Of a stretch of 64,000 nt of DNA, positions 13,501 to 22,807 are shown piece after piece (position 1 is the stretch's first letter; each line of letters begins with the position of its first letter). The position numbers and the translations under genes were made by a program. The stretch covers positions 1,922,001-1,986,000 of the forward strand of contig CM082586.2 in the NCBI GenBank assembly GCA_040954595.2, written 5' to 3'. The notes beneath the pieces are model-generated. The model was not told the origin of the DNA. It was given only the letters and a program-made list of their open reading frames with translations, and did no database searches. This DNA is from Balanoglossus misakiensis (taxonomy: Eukaryota; Hemichordata).

Positions 13501-16500
13501 ATAAAACCACAGAATTTAAGACCCGGAGAACTGAAGACAGGGAAAAGAGGTCAAGACCCAGATAACATCACACAAAGACAGGGATACGTCACTACACGTC
13601 TGAAGCTCATTCAACAGTTGCTCATATTCACATGACGGTCTCCTCCTTTCTGACTACACAGACATCACAATATCCATTTCTGCTGACACTATTAAACCAG
13701 TTTTAGTGTTATGACAGCTTATGCTGACCTGACTGAATGGTCTCTGCAAAAGACATGATCTGTCTATCTCGTCAACTTCCTTGCCCTTACCGAGCACATT
13801 GCATGATTTAGCAATTCGCAAAGGCGGTCGACCCGATTGACATCTTTATCAAAATATTTCCCCAGTTGCCACATACTACCATAGTGAGCAACTCACAGGC
13901 ATAAAAGAACCACGCTAGCTTTTTTTATCTGTCCATCACAATGAGATAAACGGCCCCGCTTTCTGCTGCACTCTGACTTCAAACACTGCGTGTCGTTTCC
14001 TTTGACAAACCCAGTTCCATTTCGTCACAAACCATCCTCTGTTGCAAGAAATTGCAACCCAGTATCTCGTCTCACCGCGCACAATACGAATCATCTGCTC
14101 GAATTGACTTGTGAACCAGGGAGCCCTAACAAAAGCCCAACTTCTCAAAATTAATTTCTCTCCAGGTTAAAGCACTCTGGAGGCCGACTTTTCTCCATTG
14201 TAAATCTCAAGGATGAATTCGTAAAGGTGAGCGCAAAAAAAGAAACCAACAACAGATTGGGTCATCTCAACTTTCTGCAGTGATTGCGTCTGAATTTGCA
14301 TAGGTGACCGAACACCTTTGATGTTGCCACGGTTCCCACATCATTTTATCAGCACTACCCAGAGTGTACCTAATTGACCCAGAATGGGAAATACATTTAC
14401 ACTGTCCCAGGAATCATGCTTGGCACTGTTCTCCATTATTTATCAGTTTTCCTGGATATTAGCACAAAAACAGCTGTTCTAATCCGAGTGCAACTTTGAC
14501 GACACCCGACCATGGCAACGTTGATTGAGTGATTGATCTACAGTTTTCCCTCTGCACAATCTACACAAACTTGCTTAATTTTGACCCACTTCCACATGAA
14601 GAAAGTAATGAAGTGTGAACACTATAACCATACATATCAAGAACACACTTCCTCTGAACAAGAGACTTCACGCTGGGTTCATAAACCCAGATTTTTTTTA
14701 GATTTTTTTTTAAAGGTCAAAAATGCTATTTTGGGAGTTAATGCATGTGCAGTAATGTTTGTAAATTTATTTCCACAATCACCAACATTTCACGATAACC
14801 CAAGTATAAACTGAGCAGCTCAGTTTATACTTGGGTTATCGTGAAATGTATATATCAGCTCAGAGCTGATTTTCCTGTGGGTGACTTTCCTTACCTGTTT
14901 TGGTTCTTTGCATGCGCCAACTTGAGTCATAAACTCTCTCTGGACCTGGAACGCCTTGGCAACCATGTCAGCCTGAAACGGGACACAAGAAGACTGTCAG
15001 CATTTTCCTTCAAAGTATCTGCAGTTCCTTGTTATGTTTCTTGATTAACAAGGTATCTCTCCGAGTCCCGCAAAAGGTTGACATCTCACTGTCAACGAAT
15101 TTGATCACACACTCTATTGGGAATTAAAAAACAGATACATTGTCTGTGTATCTCACACGCAAGCGATTTGATTGGTTATCTGTATGTATCTCACCTGGGT
15201 TGCAACATCTCCACCAATCTGCTTGCTGAGAGACAGAAAAGACGCCAAGGAACTACTTAGCACTGCATCGAAGTCTTGCAAAATAGCTGAGTCGCCTGAG
15301 CAGATGGAATAAACAAAGTCATTAATTCTTAACTTGCTAATGGTTCAAAGCCATGAATGACAACACAAAGTTGAATCAATATGCCAAGTGGTCTGCCCGA
15401 AGCAATTAAATAGTTGGCTACAACCTTTAATTATTTTTTTTATTTTACATTTTCTGTCCGAGTGAAATCATGTAAATTGTCCATCATTAGAGAGCTGCAC
15501 TCAGACAACAGATATGCTAAAATATTAAAAGAAATAGCTACAGTCCTTCTGAGTGAATTACAAGCTTTCAACAAACTACTACACCACGTGAAAATTCTAA
15601 AGTTTCTACAGACCGTGACAGAGATGACACTATGAGTTACTCCCATCTAGTCTACACTATCTGTTGCAACATAGTAGACAAGACACCAGAAATAACAGTA
15701 GCAATGCTTTGTTTTTTATATTTTGTCCTTTTCGTCCTGCTGTAGTGGAAAGAAAGGAGGGTTTATGAGAGAATCTAGCCCAGTTCATGCAAAGCTTTAC
15801 TGCATGCAGGAGATGTTAGGGTGTGGTGAATTCTCATGCTTATGTGATCTTAAACATCATTCAGTAGAGGTGCTAAGACTGGAAAACTGTTGACCAGGCC
15901 AAAATAGTATTTGAACGATCGATGCTGTAACAAGCAAAGTCAAAGATTTATATTGTTGACCTATGACTCTCCATATTGTCATGTAATAAACCTGGTAATT
16001 GTGGCAGTGCTGGACTAGGTTCGGTAAATAACTTTAATCCCAACATTTCAAATGTACATGTAAGTAATTGCCCACCTGTTCAAAAATGCCAGGCTTTAAC
16101 TTTTTAAGTGTTTGTTATCAGATCTCTATGATTCAGGATCAGCGTGTCAGATTAGCGTTGTTTACACAACCAAACAAAAAATGCAGTAACTCGTGTTTCT
16201 GATTATCATTTACAGAGATTCCAGACATTGATTCAGAATGAATGAGAAATGCCCTGTTTTTCACTGCAGTAGGATTCTACATCGTTTTGTAATTATCTAA
16301 TTTTTCAACACTGCCCATAATCAGGACTCGTATTAGATTTTACAGCAATTCACATTCCATAAGTCATACATCATGTTCAGGTGTTGTCAGATGAGGTTTA
16401 ATCTTGTGTGAATGGATAAGTGATGGTTTAGTGAGGGTTGTTGAGGGGGACTGGTGATATTAATAAAATTATTTTATGACTGGTTTATGGATTTCAGAAC

Positions 16501-16910
16501 CAGAGAAAAGAAACACAACTTTAAATTAAACCCAGTTTATATGATATTAATGATAAAAATAAAACAACACAACTGAACGATTGCACCCCTATTCAAAATG
16601 GTCTGTGCCTCCTCTCAATTGAGCGACAACTGACGTTTGGGATCATCGACTGTTTAAACAGGGGTGCAATGGTCAGGTGTTGCAGGAAAGTGAAATGAAA
16701 GCTGTTAATTTTTGTTAAAAAAGTACCTCCTTTCTTTTCACCACCAGTGACGGTCTGCAAACGTCTTATGACGTTACCCAGCGACGCGTTTATACCTGCT
16801 GCATCGCCGCCAGACGTGGCTGCAACTCCTCCTCCTTTGGCTGCAACGCTTTCCAAACGACCGGTCACTTCTTCCAGTCTACGGATCAAATCGCCAAGCT
16901 CACCAGCCAT
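2136..16910 (-). CDS. CAP: Adenylyl cyclase-associated protein (CAP), N-terminal 233 codons; 3' part off the left edge
   Basis: CAP binds actin monomers and cofilin-decorated filament ends in the cytoplasm, promoting disassembly and nucleotide exchange. Coding exons are 16727-16910, 15195-15295, 14895-14972, 2612-2755, 2394-2479 and 2136-2241; all join in frame across GT-AG introns. Residues 8-20 (LIRRLEEVTGRLE) fit the CAP N-terminal signature, two aliphatics-x-RL-acidic-x4-RLE. From about residue 63 the helical folded domain follows, with DFDAVLSSSLASF, SKQIGGDV, FRERNRTSKMFNHLSA, LGWV, APKPAPYV, QFYTNRVLKEYK, HVEWAKAF and HTTGLVWNAK. The family is about 470-480 residues; the polyproline, WH2 and CARP domains are not encoded in the window. 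Exon A carries an apparent second copy of the oligomerisation helix (residues 44-56). Vertebrates have CAP1 and CAP2; this is probably the single invertebrate orthologue. Confidence 0.95.
2394..2479 (-). CDS. CAP: CAP coding exon E
   Basis: An 86-nt exon encoding APKPAPYVMQMQES and QFYTNRVLKEYKA, typical of CAP. Acceptor TTGATCACAG ends at 2480; donor is GTAGGT at 2393-2388. It leaves two bases (AC), completed to Thr by exon F. Confidence 0.93.
2612..2755 (-). CDS. CAP: CAP coding exon D
   Basis: A 144-nt phase-0 exon of 48 codons with FRERNRTSKMFNHLSA and LGWVTI, the most conserved CAP helical-domain block. Acceptor ...CTATCACAG ends at 2756 after a (CT)n polypyrimidine tract; donor is GTAAGT at 2611-2606. 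The preceding intron is 12.1 kb. Confidence 0.95.
2837..2865. repeat. Short tandem duplication
   Basis: GTGGCCACCTCT occurs twice with a 17-bp period. Confidence 0.5.
3044..3118. mobile_element. hAT-like MITE
   Basis: 75-bp element with perfect 15-bp terminal inverted repeats CAGTGTGCCCTCTAA. It is flanked by imperfect 8-bp direct repeats, GAGGAGAG and GAGGGGAC (6 of 8). CAGTG-type ends and 8-bp target duplications are characteristic of hAT transposons. There is no coding capacity. Confidence 0.6.
7346..7514. repeat. Compound trinucleotide microsatellite
   Basis: About 169 bp made of successive blocks of ATG, GTG, ATG again and ACG units. Long homopolymeric open frames on both strands across it are artefacts of the repeat. 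Confidence 0.95.
9875..9894. repeat. CA dinucleotide microsatellite
   Basis: Roughly ten CA units in the CAP intron. Confidence 0.9.
10048..10141 (+). mobile_element. piggyBac-like MITE, copy 2
   Basis: 94 bp, TTAA-flanked, with ends TTAACCCTTTCACCCCCA and (inverted) TTAACCCTTTCACCACCA. Same length as copy 1 and homologous throughout when inverted. It lies in the 12-kb CAP intron. Confidence 0.7.
10176..10198 (+). mobile_element. Duplicated right end of piggyBac-like MITE
   Basis: A 23-bp sequence, AACCATGGTGGTGAAAG followed by GGTTAA, repeats the right terminus of copy 2, 57 bp further on. This suggests a nested or partly duplicated insertion. Confidence 0.5.
12400..12446. repeat. 24-bp tandem duplication
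   Basis: GTATTCTC-GGAG-TGTGTGT occurs twice with a 24-bp period. Confidence 0.5.
14785..14849. repeat. Perfect palindrome, 31-bp arms, 3-bp loop
   Basis: Left arm 14785-14815 begins ACATTTCACGATAACCCAAG; the right arm 14819-14849 is its exact reverse complement; the spacer is CAG. It lies 45 nt into the CAP intron after exon C, so CAP pre-mRNA would carry a strong hairpin close to the 5' splice site. No target-site duplication is evident. Confidence 0.9.
14895..14972 (-). CDS. CAP: CAP coding exon C
   Basis: A 78-nt phase-0 exon encoding 26 residues, ADMVAKAFQVQREFMTQVGA followed by CKEPKQ. It aligns with the AEMV...LL...ASQCQ-type helix of vertebrate CAPs. Acceptor CGTTTCAG ends at 14973; donor is GTAAGG at 14894-14889. 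A perfect palindrome starts 45 nt into the following intron. Confidence 0.9.
15195..15295 (-). CDS. CAP: CAP coding exon B
   Basis: A 101-nt exon (phase 1 in, phase 0 out) encoding a DSAILQDFDAVL-type start and SKQIGGDVATQ, homologous to the start of the CAP helical folded domain. Acceptor ...CTGCTCAG ends at 15296; donor is GTGAGA at 15194-15189. Confidence 0.92.
15296..16726 (-). other. CAP intron between exons A and B (1.4 kb)
   Basis: GT-AG intron containing a 91-bp inverted-repeat element at 16580-16670 near exon A. I see no coding or RNA feature. Confidence 0.8.
16580..16670. mobile_element. Inverted-repeat element (MITE-like), 91 bp
   Basis: Arms ATTGCACCCCTATTCAAA and inverted ATTGCACCCCTGTTTAAA match at 16 of 18 positions. 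It lies 57 bp beyond the CAP exon A donor. I cannot assign a superfamily from one copy. Confidence 0.4.
16727..16910 (-). CDS. CAP: CAP coding exon A (start; oligomerisation helix)
   Basis: ATG at 16910-16908, codons 1-61 plus one base; donor is GTACTT at 16726-16721, a weak but usable donor that fits the phase. Residues 5-20 form the CAP signature helix. A Gly/Ala/Ser-rich spacer (residues 24-43) follows, then a related LGNVIRRLQTVTG segment. An acceptor TTATTTTCAG ends at 16926, 15 nt before the ATG, so the 5' UTR is spliced. Confidence 0.93.
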
Positions 16911-16925
16911 CTTTCTTTGGTGTTA

Positions 16926-19381
16926 CTGAAAATAACAACAAAATACTTCAATAGACATAAAGATGCAATTACATCAGATTAAAGATATGAAGAGAAGACA
17001 TGAACACCATGTTAATAATTTCAAAGAGTTTGGAATTATTACTTTGGCGAAACTTAATAGTTTGTTTAAATTCTCTTTTTGCCTTTCTGTACTGGATGAC
17101 CACAACCTGAAGGAAGTTTATAAAACATGTGTTGACGTCTGCATTGTTAAGTAAATTTCCTCCAAGTTTCCTAACAAAAGCATGGCTTTATGTTTGTAAT
17201 TGATTTCATTGTTTCCTGATCAGTTTGCAGTATGGTCCCTAACAGTGCAAGTAATCGTTATGTTAATGAGTTTGCGTTGTTTTCTAAATATTAAAGGGAC
17301 TGGGTAGTGGCCACTATTAACAGATCAGCGGTCTTCTACATTGAAATGGTTGGACTGTCCATGAATGCATTTTTATGTCCAAACCCAGAGATCAATTCAA
17401 AAAGCCACAATATTTCTACAAATCTATGCAATCTGAACTTTAACACAGTTTCACCTGCATCAGGGCTAACTTTTACGACATACATGTATGTCAGTCTGAC
17501 CCTTCCTGTAAAGTTTGGGCGACAAACACTTCAAAATGGACCTGAGACGAGGTCAGCAGGGCCATGAAACACAATTCATCACAGATCACACCTCTGCAGG
17601 TGTTCAGGAATTTTCTAACCAAACACTCCCTGTAATTTAAATATTCACTTCGCCAAAATTTATAGTTCTTGAGCAGTTGGTTTTATACCCCTTAGCTTTG
17701 TTCATAGCTACTTCACAAGCTTCTAAAGGGCCAGTTTGTTTGTAAAAGAGAGTCAGTAATTATTGTTCCAGTCAATTTAGTTTTAAGTAGGAGTAGTTCG
17801 CTTGCATTCTTATTTGGCACACACCACAATAAAACACTATGGGATATAAATTACTCTAGAGTTCATAAAATCATGCAGACTGCACAAAAGTAGATTATAA
17901 ATGTCGTTTATTATGGTGGATCACACTACACCAATATCAAGTAGGGTCTATGTTAGGAATCCAACATTACCATAGAATACAATAGTTAGAGACAGTGACC
18001 CAAGATTACAAGGGATGAAAGGGGGTTAAAATAGTATGACTTATCAGGCAAGTCACAATAACCTATATTTCTGTATATCCTTTGAACACCTGGTTATTTG
18101 CATTACCACAAAATATTTCAATACACCTTATACTGCTACGAAACGCAGTGGATGTTGTAAAATGCTTATTATGTACCCATTCCTTTCTATAAGTGTTATG
18201 CATGACCTTATTATCAGTTGATAGGCCCTCCATTCAGTGCAATAGAAGGGGTTTGCAGACTGGCGAGGCTGAAAGAAATTGGTGCTCATGATATCAATAA
18301 CTGGAACTTGAGTGACTGCTGTGATTTATGATACATTTCAACCTCAACACCTTTGAATTGATTAACACTTCCACATTTGTATCTCAAACAGATATGGTTC
18401 AGAGGAATTTCTATACTGATATGAATGATGTTCATAAGGTGTATAATGCAATTTGGGGTAATAAAGGGATTATACCTTTCCCCCACAACCTAAATGGCTA
18501 TGATTTATACAGTGCTCATTTTTCATTTTTGCCATCCGACTGACTTTATCAAGAGGCTTGCTAAAGGAAAACATATCAAAAAGTCGCCCTACAGTGTAGA
18601 ACAGTTGATGTGGAAATGAACATATTTGAGATGAAAGGTGTGACCTGAAATGAACCCCACTCTATTCAACTGTCAACATAAACACAAATACAAGGAAGCA
18701 CAGTAAATTCAACTGTTCTTTTTATTATTATTGCCATAAAATATGTGTACGTCGAGCCATGGAAGCATAATGCAGTTGTCGAGTCATCATATCAGGTGAT
18801 TGGTAATCGGGCGATACTTCCTGATACTGATTGCCTACTATTTGCATGTTCAGGGACAAGCGATGATTCACACATAATGTAACGCCCATTTACAACATAC
18901 TATAACATAGTATACGTTAGAAGACATGAACTTTTCAAGGTTTGCACAAAATACTACGGCCTCTGTCAGGACATCTCTCTTCGTTCACGATACACGGTTA
19001 ATTGGTTTCAAAAAATGACAAGGTTGAGAAATATACATGTAATTGATTTAATTTTCAATCTCTGCAGCAGTAAAAGTGCATCATAACAAGCTGATATTGT
19101 AAAGCACTTTCATGTTTGTAGGAGAAATGTCACTGCCATTAGTCGCCCAGCAATGGTGACGGGTAACTGCGAACCTCGCGTGCATAGTTTACCGAAAGCA
19201 CAACTTTAAATGCGCGACGAGAAATAAATATGAAAACTTCTGTGCGTCGCCATTTTGTTTGACTCATGCCTTCTGTCGCTGTATTAATGCTCACAGCGAC
19301 GTCAAAAAACAAATTCGGAACTGAAATGCTTGCGGATTCCAGCCCGGTTCCATGGCAACTTGGTACTGAATAGGTACCTAC
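16926..19381 (-). other. Probable CAP 5' UTR intron
   Basis: Runs from a probable donor GTAGGT at 19381-19376 to the acceptor TTTTCAG ending at 16926. The acceptor, just 15 nt before the ATG, is well formed; the donor is chosen because it follows the promoter-like G+C-rich segment. No coding feature is seen. Transcript data would be needed to confirm the donor. Confidence 0.45.
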
Positions 19382-19470
19382 CGGATGCAAGGTACTTTCT
19401 TGGAATAATCTTCAAATTTCTTGTCTGAATCGGATTCTGGGCGCGTCCTCTTCGTGAACCGGGAAGTGGG
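19382..19470 (-). other. Probable CAP non-coding first exon
   Basis: Inferred 5' UTR exon between the promoter motifs and a GTAGGT donor (CATCCG then GTAGGT). The left boundary is a visible splice signal; the right boundary (TSS) is approximate. No in-frame ATG of CAP type is present, consistent with translation starting in exon A. Confidence 0.35.
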
Positions 19471-19525
19471 AGTGGGCCGCCGGAAGTGTTCGCAAGCTTC
19501 CGTATATGGAACTGCATTGTGGGTA
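19459..19525 (-). promoter_or_regulatory. Probable CAP promoter: two ETS sites and a ZNF143-like site
   Basis: Two ETS-type motifs, CCGGGAAGTG (19459-19468) and CCGGAAGTG (19480-19488), lie beside a ZNF143/Staf-like TACCCACAATGCAGT (minus strand, 19511-19525). No TATA box is seen. A YY1-like AAAATGGCGAC lies on the minus strand at 19246-19257. This combination is typical of TATA-less housekeeping promoters. The G+C-rich local composition and the position 2.5 kb upstream of the CAP ATG support the assignment. Confidence 0.45.
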
Positions 19526-20474
19526 AAAGTTTTTTCTTCCACCTGCGCTTTGCGAATATTCAAATGCTGGCAAGCGCAATCATTAGCATGAAATCCATAT
19601 ACTCTGTCTATGCCATTTGTTAATAATAAGCCTTATTTTTATTAAACGTATCGTATGATTTATGTATTGTCAGGGAAACTGCTACTTTGACGTCTCCATT
19701 CCCTAATACACCTGCAGAATCACTTTTGACAAAACAAAAGAGCATCGTGGAGAAGGAAATTGGAAAATAGATTATAGAATAGGCTAGCAGCACTTATTTA
19801 TTTCTTTTTGAAAAGAAAAAAATGTAGGGTTCTGACACAAATTCCGGTTCATTTCACTTTTTTTCTCTTGCTATTTTAATTTTTGCCAGACGTCTGGCAT
19901 GATGACCATTCTTTCAAAAGTGGTTTTTCGTTTCAGATTTGGTAGGGAGACTAGAGAAAGGGGTGACAGGAATGAGGGAGGGGCTGGGGAAAACATTAAC
20001 TGTAGATTGGATTATTATTCGGCTGATTGAATGGGAGAGTATAAACATATAAAGCTCGGACAAAAGTGGTTGTCTGAACTGAACATGGGTACGTCAACAA
20101 CAAATTTTAAGACATGGTTTTCTCATTTATCGTTGCTCAGATATGAACTACTATACTGAGTCTCACCACTTGAACAATTACAAGTGTTTATATTTACAAA
20201 CATTTACAGCTTTATTGCATTTTCAGCTGTAATTATTGAAGTCAACATGCATTGCAACCTCTCGTCACCCCCACACACATACACACACACAACACAGCAC
20301 AAAATATTTTGGAAATTTTAACCTGTATCTTTATTGCCTTAAATTATGGTAAGTACAAGGTTTGAAAGGTAATTTGCATAATTGTAGCGATGAAATTCTT
20401 ATTAATATTGTACATGACTATGACTTGATACAGTATAAAACTAGACAATAGTACTTCTACAATATAATTATAAT

Positions 20475-20497
20475 TAATAATAATAATAATAATAATT
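20475..20497. repeat. TAA microsatellite
   Basis: Seven or so TAA units inside a wider A+T-rich stretch. Confidence 0.85.
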
Positions 20498-21590
20498 AAT
20501 TAGTAATAATATAATGTAATTCCCTTTAGGAATAGTCCTTGAAGTTTTAATACTTTATTCCCTAGGACCTAAGCTCTGGAATAGAATTGTGTAACAATGT
20601 TGCCAATCTACATGAGACTCTCTAGCCTACTCTCAATTACTACAGTGACCCCTAGGCTAATGCCTTTTTGCAAAACAACTATCCAGCTCTTTCAAAAGTA
20701 AAACTTTTTTTTCCATGTTTCGAAGTACAACCATTGAATGATGTAATACGTCCCAGAAAATGATGGTCACATGATAAAATACAACAGCACCAAGTTAAGT
20801 AGAATATAAACCCATGTATTTTACGTCGATAAGCAAAAGCCTCAATGCAGTACTTTGTTTCTCATCCGAGACACAATGATGCTTTACTGCTTAAAGACGT
20901 AAACAGTGGCGCTAGTTTTCCAGCACTGCAGTCAAACCAATTTTCTCATTTTAATTCCGTCCATCTTTCAGGTGGTGTGGCTAATTTCACATGTACGCAA
21001 GCCACAGCACTGAAAGATGCCACTTTTCAAACCAAACTTTATGTTTAAATAGCACACTTTGAGAATATGTATGTACACAGAAGCTCACATAAACAAGGGC
21101 TTTTATGAAATGAACCAGGAATGCAAATTTTACCAAGTATGTTTTGATATAAATCGCTAGCTTTCTTGCAGTGCTGGAAAAAAAAAACCTTCCACTCAGG
21201 GCTCACACCAGGTAAAGGTGTGTTTTCGTTACCGATATGCCAATGTCCATCATTTGAAATAAAATATCAATGTTTTGCAGACCATCCCTCAAATATACAG
21301 CATTGTTGTGCTTTTAATTAATAAGTTCTCTTCCACATGGACGGATTATGACTTAATTCATGCCGTTGGAGTGCATAATTGTGATTGAGTATTTCGTTCT
21401 CTCGACGTCATCTGAAAAGCTGGGTAAATCTGAGCTTCCCAAAGTGCACTGAACATAAAAGAAGATGAGAGAAATGGAAAGATATAGTCTAGAATCTCTC
21501 TCTGCGATGTCTGACTCTGCTAACCGAATTTCCCAGATAGCCCAGTAGGTTCAGCAATGAAGTTGTACAAGGAATGGCATATTTGTATAC

Positions 21591-21702
21591 GAAAGAACTC
21601 CATTTTGAAAAGTGATGTCACTTCCTGTTGAATGGATGTGATGTATATGAAAGAACTCCATTTTAAAAAGTGATGTCACTTCCTGTTGAATGGATGTGAT
21701 GT
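21591..21702. repeat. 58-bp tandem duplication with ATF/CRE and ETS motifs
   Basis: Two near-identical units (21591-21648 and 21649-21702). Each has GAAAGAACTCCATTTT, then GTGATGTCACTTCCTG, then GAATGGATGTGATGT. Each unit joins a CRE-like TGATGTCA to an ETS-like CACTTCCTG. Located between RBM24 and CAP. Confidence 0.85.
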
Positions 21703-22008
21703 TACTTCCTCTGAACAGTCTCTCTGGATGTTTCTTTCACATTTTAAATTCACCATTTTTTTTTTCATAACTGAACAGACGGTTATCTAGGCAATTTCAG
21801 TCATCGCAAATCAGAAAATAAATCGTAAGAATAGATTCTTAACTAGGAAAGATGCTAAATTGAAGTAGGGACAAAAAGGCATATACAATTCTGGAAAGAC
21901 AATGGCTACATACATTTAGTAATCTCTTTTTGCTTCTTACTCGAATAGTAACTTCAATTACTGAATTGATTTCATGAGAGGTAGAGAATTAATTACAATA
22001 ATTAAGAC

Positions 22009-22099
22009 TAACCCTTCCACCCCCCTGGTTTGGTCCGACTCCATTGTTTTCAATGGCAAATCCGGACCAGTATAAGGAAAACGGGGGGTGAAGGGGTTA
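22009..22099 (-). mobile_element. piggyBac-like MITE, diverged copy
   Basis: About 91 bp with ends TAACCCTTCCACCCCCC and inverted TAACCCCTTCACCCCCC. The interior (TTTGGTCCGACTCCATTG) aligns with the GTCCAAACCCATTG core of the other copies. The flanking TTAA sites have decayed (CTAA and TTAC), so this is an older copy or a distinct subfamily. Confidence 0.55.
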
Positions 22100-22792
22100 C
22101 AGAAAAGTCTGCAGTATAGCCAACAGACAAATGAAAAAAGATCACCTTGCAGAACATTCTTAAATTATGAAATAAATGTATCTTACAATAAAATCTACAC
22201 ATGCATAAAAAGTCTCCCAATTTGCAACTTTTTGAAAAGTAATAAGTTTATCCTGTTGCATTCCATTTAATTAATATTCAAAAAAATATTGTATATAACC
22301 AGAATTCTAGACAACTGTCACTGTATATATGTTACAGAGACTGTCCAGAAATGGTGTAGTTTGAATGGGGAATATACAGCGAAGCTGACAGAAAAGAAAA
22401 TAGAAAATATCCTAAGGAAAGTAATCTCAGTTATAAGACTTCTCTTCTAGATGCATGCATCTCTTTGGTTTGAAACATTTTTCTTGTAAAAGTTCATATT
22501 AACTTAGCGTATTGATCATATAACCAAGACAATGAGAGACAGACCATGTAATCTTCCCTAACCTGTGAAATACTAGTGTACTCCCCACCCTCCAGAAAGT
22601 TAAATTTCAACTTTTTTTCTTTCTAAATATGCTTTATACTTCCAGCTAATTAAAATGAGACTGAAATGTGCTGTATTTTTTTTCTCTCTCTCAGTAAAGT
22701 GACTAGAAAATAACTATTCTACAAGCCTCAATGCCAGCTCATCAGAGACGTGGTAGTCCGATACGTTGCATGCTATTGGTTGCTATTTATAG

Positions 22793-22807
22793 GAATGATG
22801 TCAGACT
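22793..22807. promoter_or_regulatory. MEF2 site abutting a TEAD/MCAT-like site
   Basis: CTATTTATAG fits the MEF2 consensus exactly and runs straight into GGAATG, the TEAD (MCAT) core. An inverted CCAAT (ATTGG, 22785-22789) lies 3 bp upstream. Such pairs are typical of muscle enhancers, and RBM24 is a muscle gene in vertebrates. The surrounding DNA is A+T-rich, so chance is possible. Confidence 0.25.

Larger units (their letters stand above)
2756..14894 (-). other. CAP intron between exons C and D (12.1 kb)
   Basis: Long GT-AG intron with no supported exon. It contains a hAT-like element (3044-3118), a compound trinucleotide microsatellite (7346-7514), a CA repeat (9875-9894), a piggyBac-like element (10048-10141) with a duplicated end (10176-10198), and a perfect palindrome (14785-14849). 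Confidence 0.8.

Noticed and set aside
13480-13506. Hairpin TTTATATTCA...TGAATATAAA
   Set aside because: Short A+T-rich palindrome of a kind expected by chance in 64 kb; no other copies seen.
19346-19359. RFX X-box-like sequence GGTTCCATGGCAAC (similar words at 8655, 14508 and 31226)
   Set aside because: The left half-site is one base short of the consensus, and CCATGGCAAC-like words recur in unrelated places, so no ciliary regulation is claimed.
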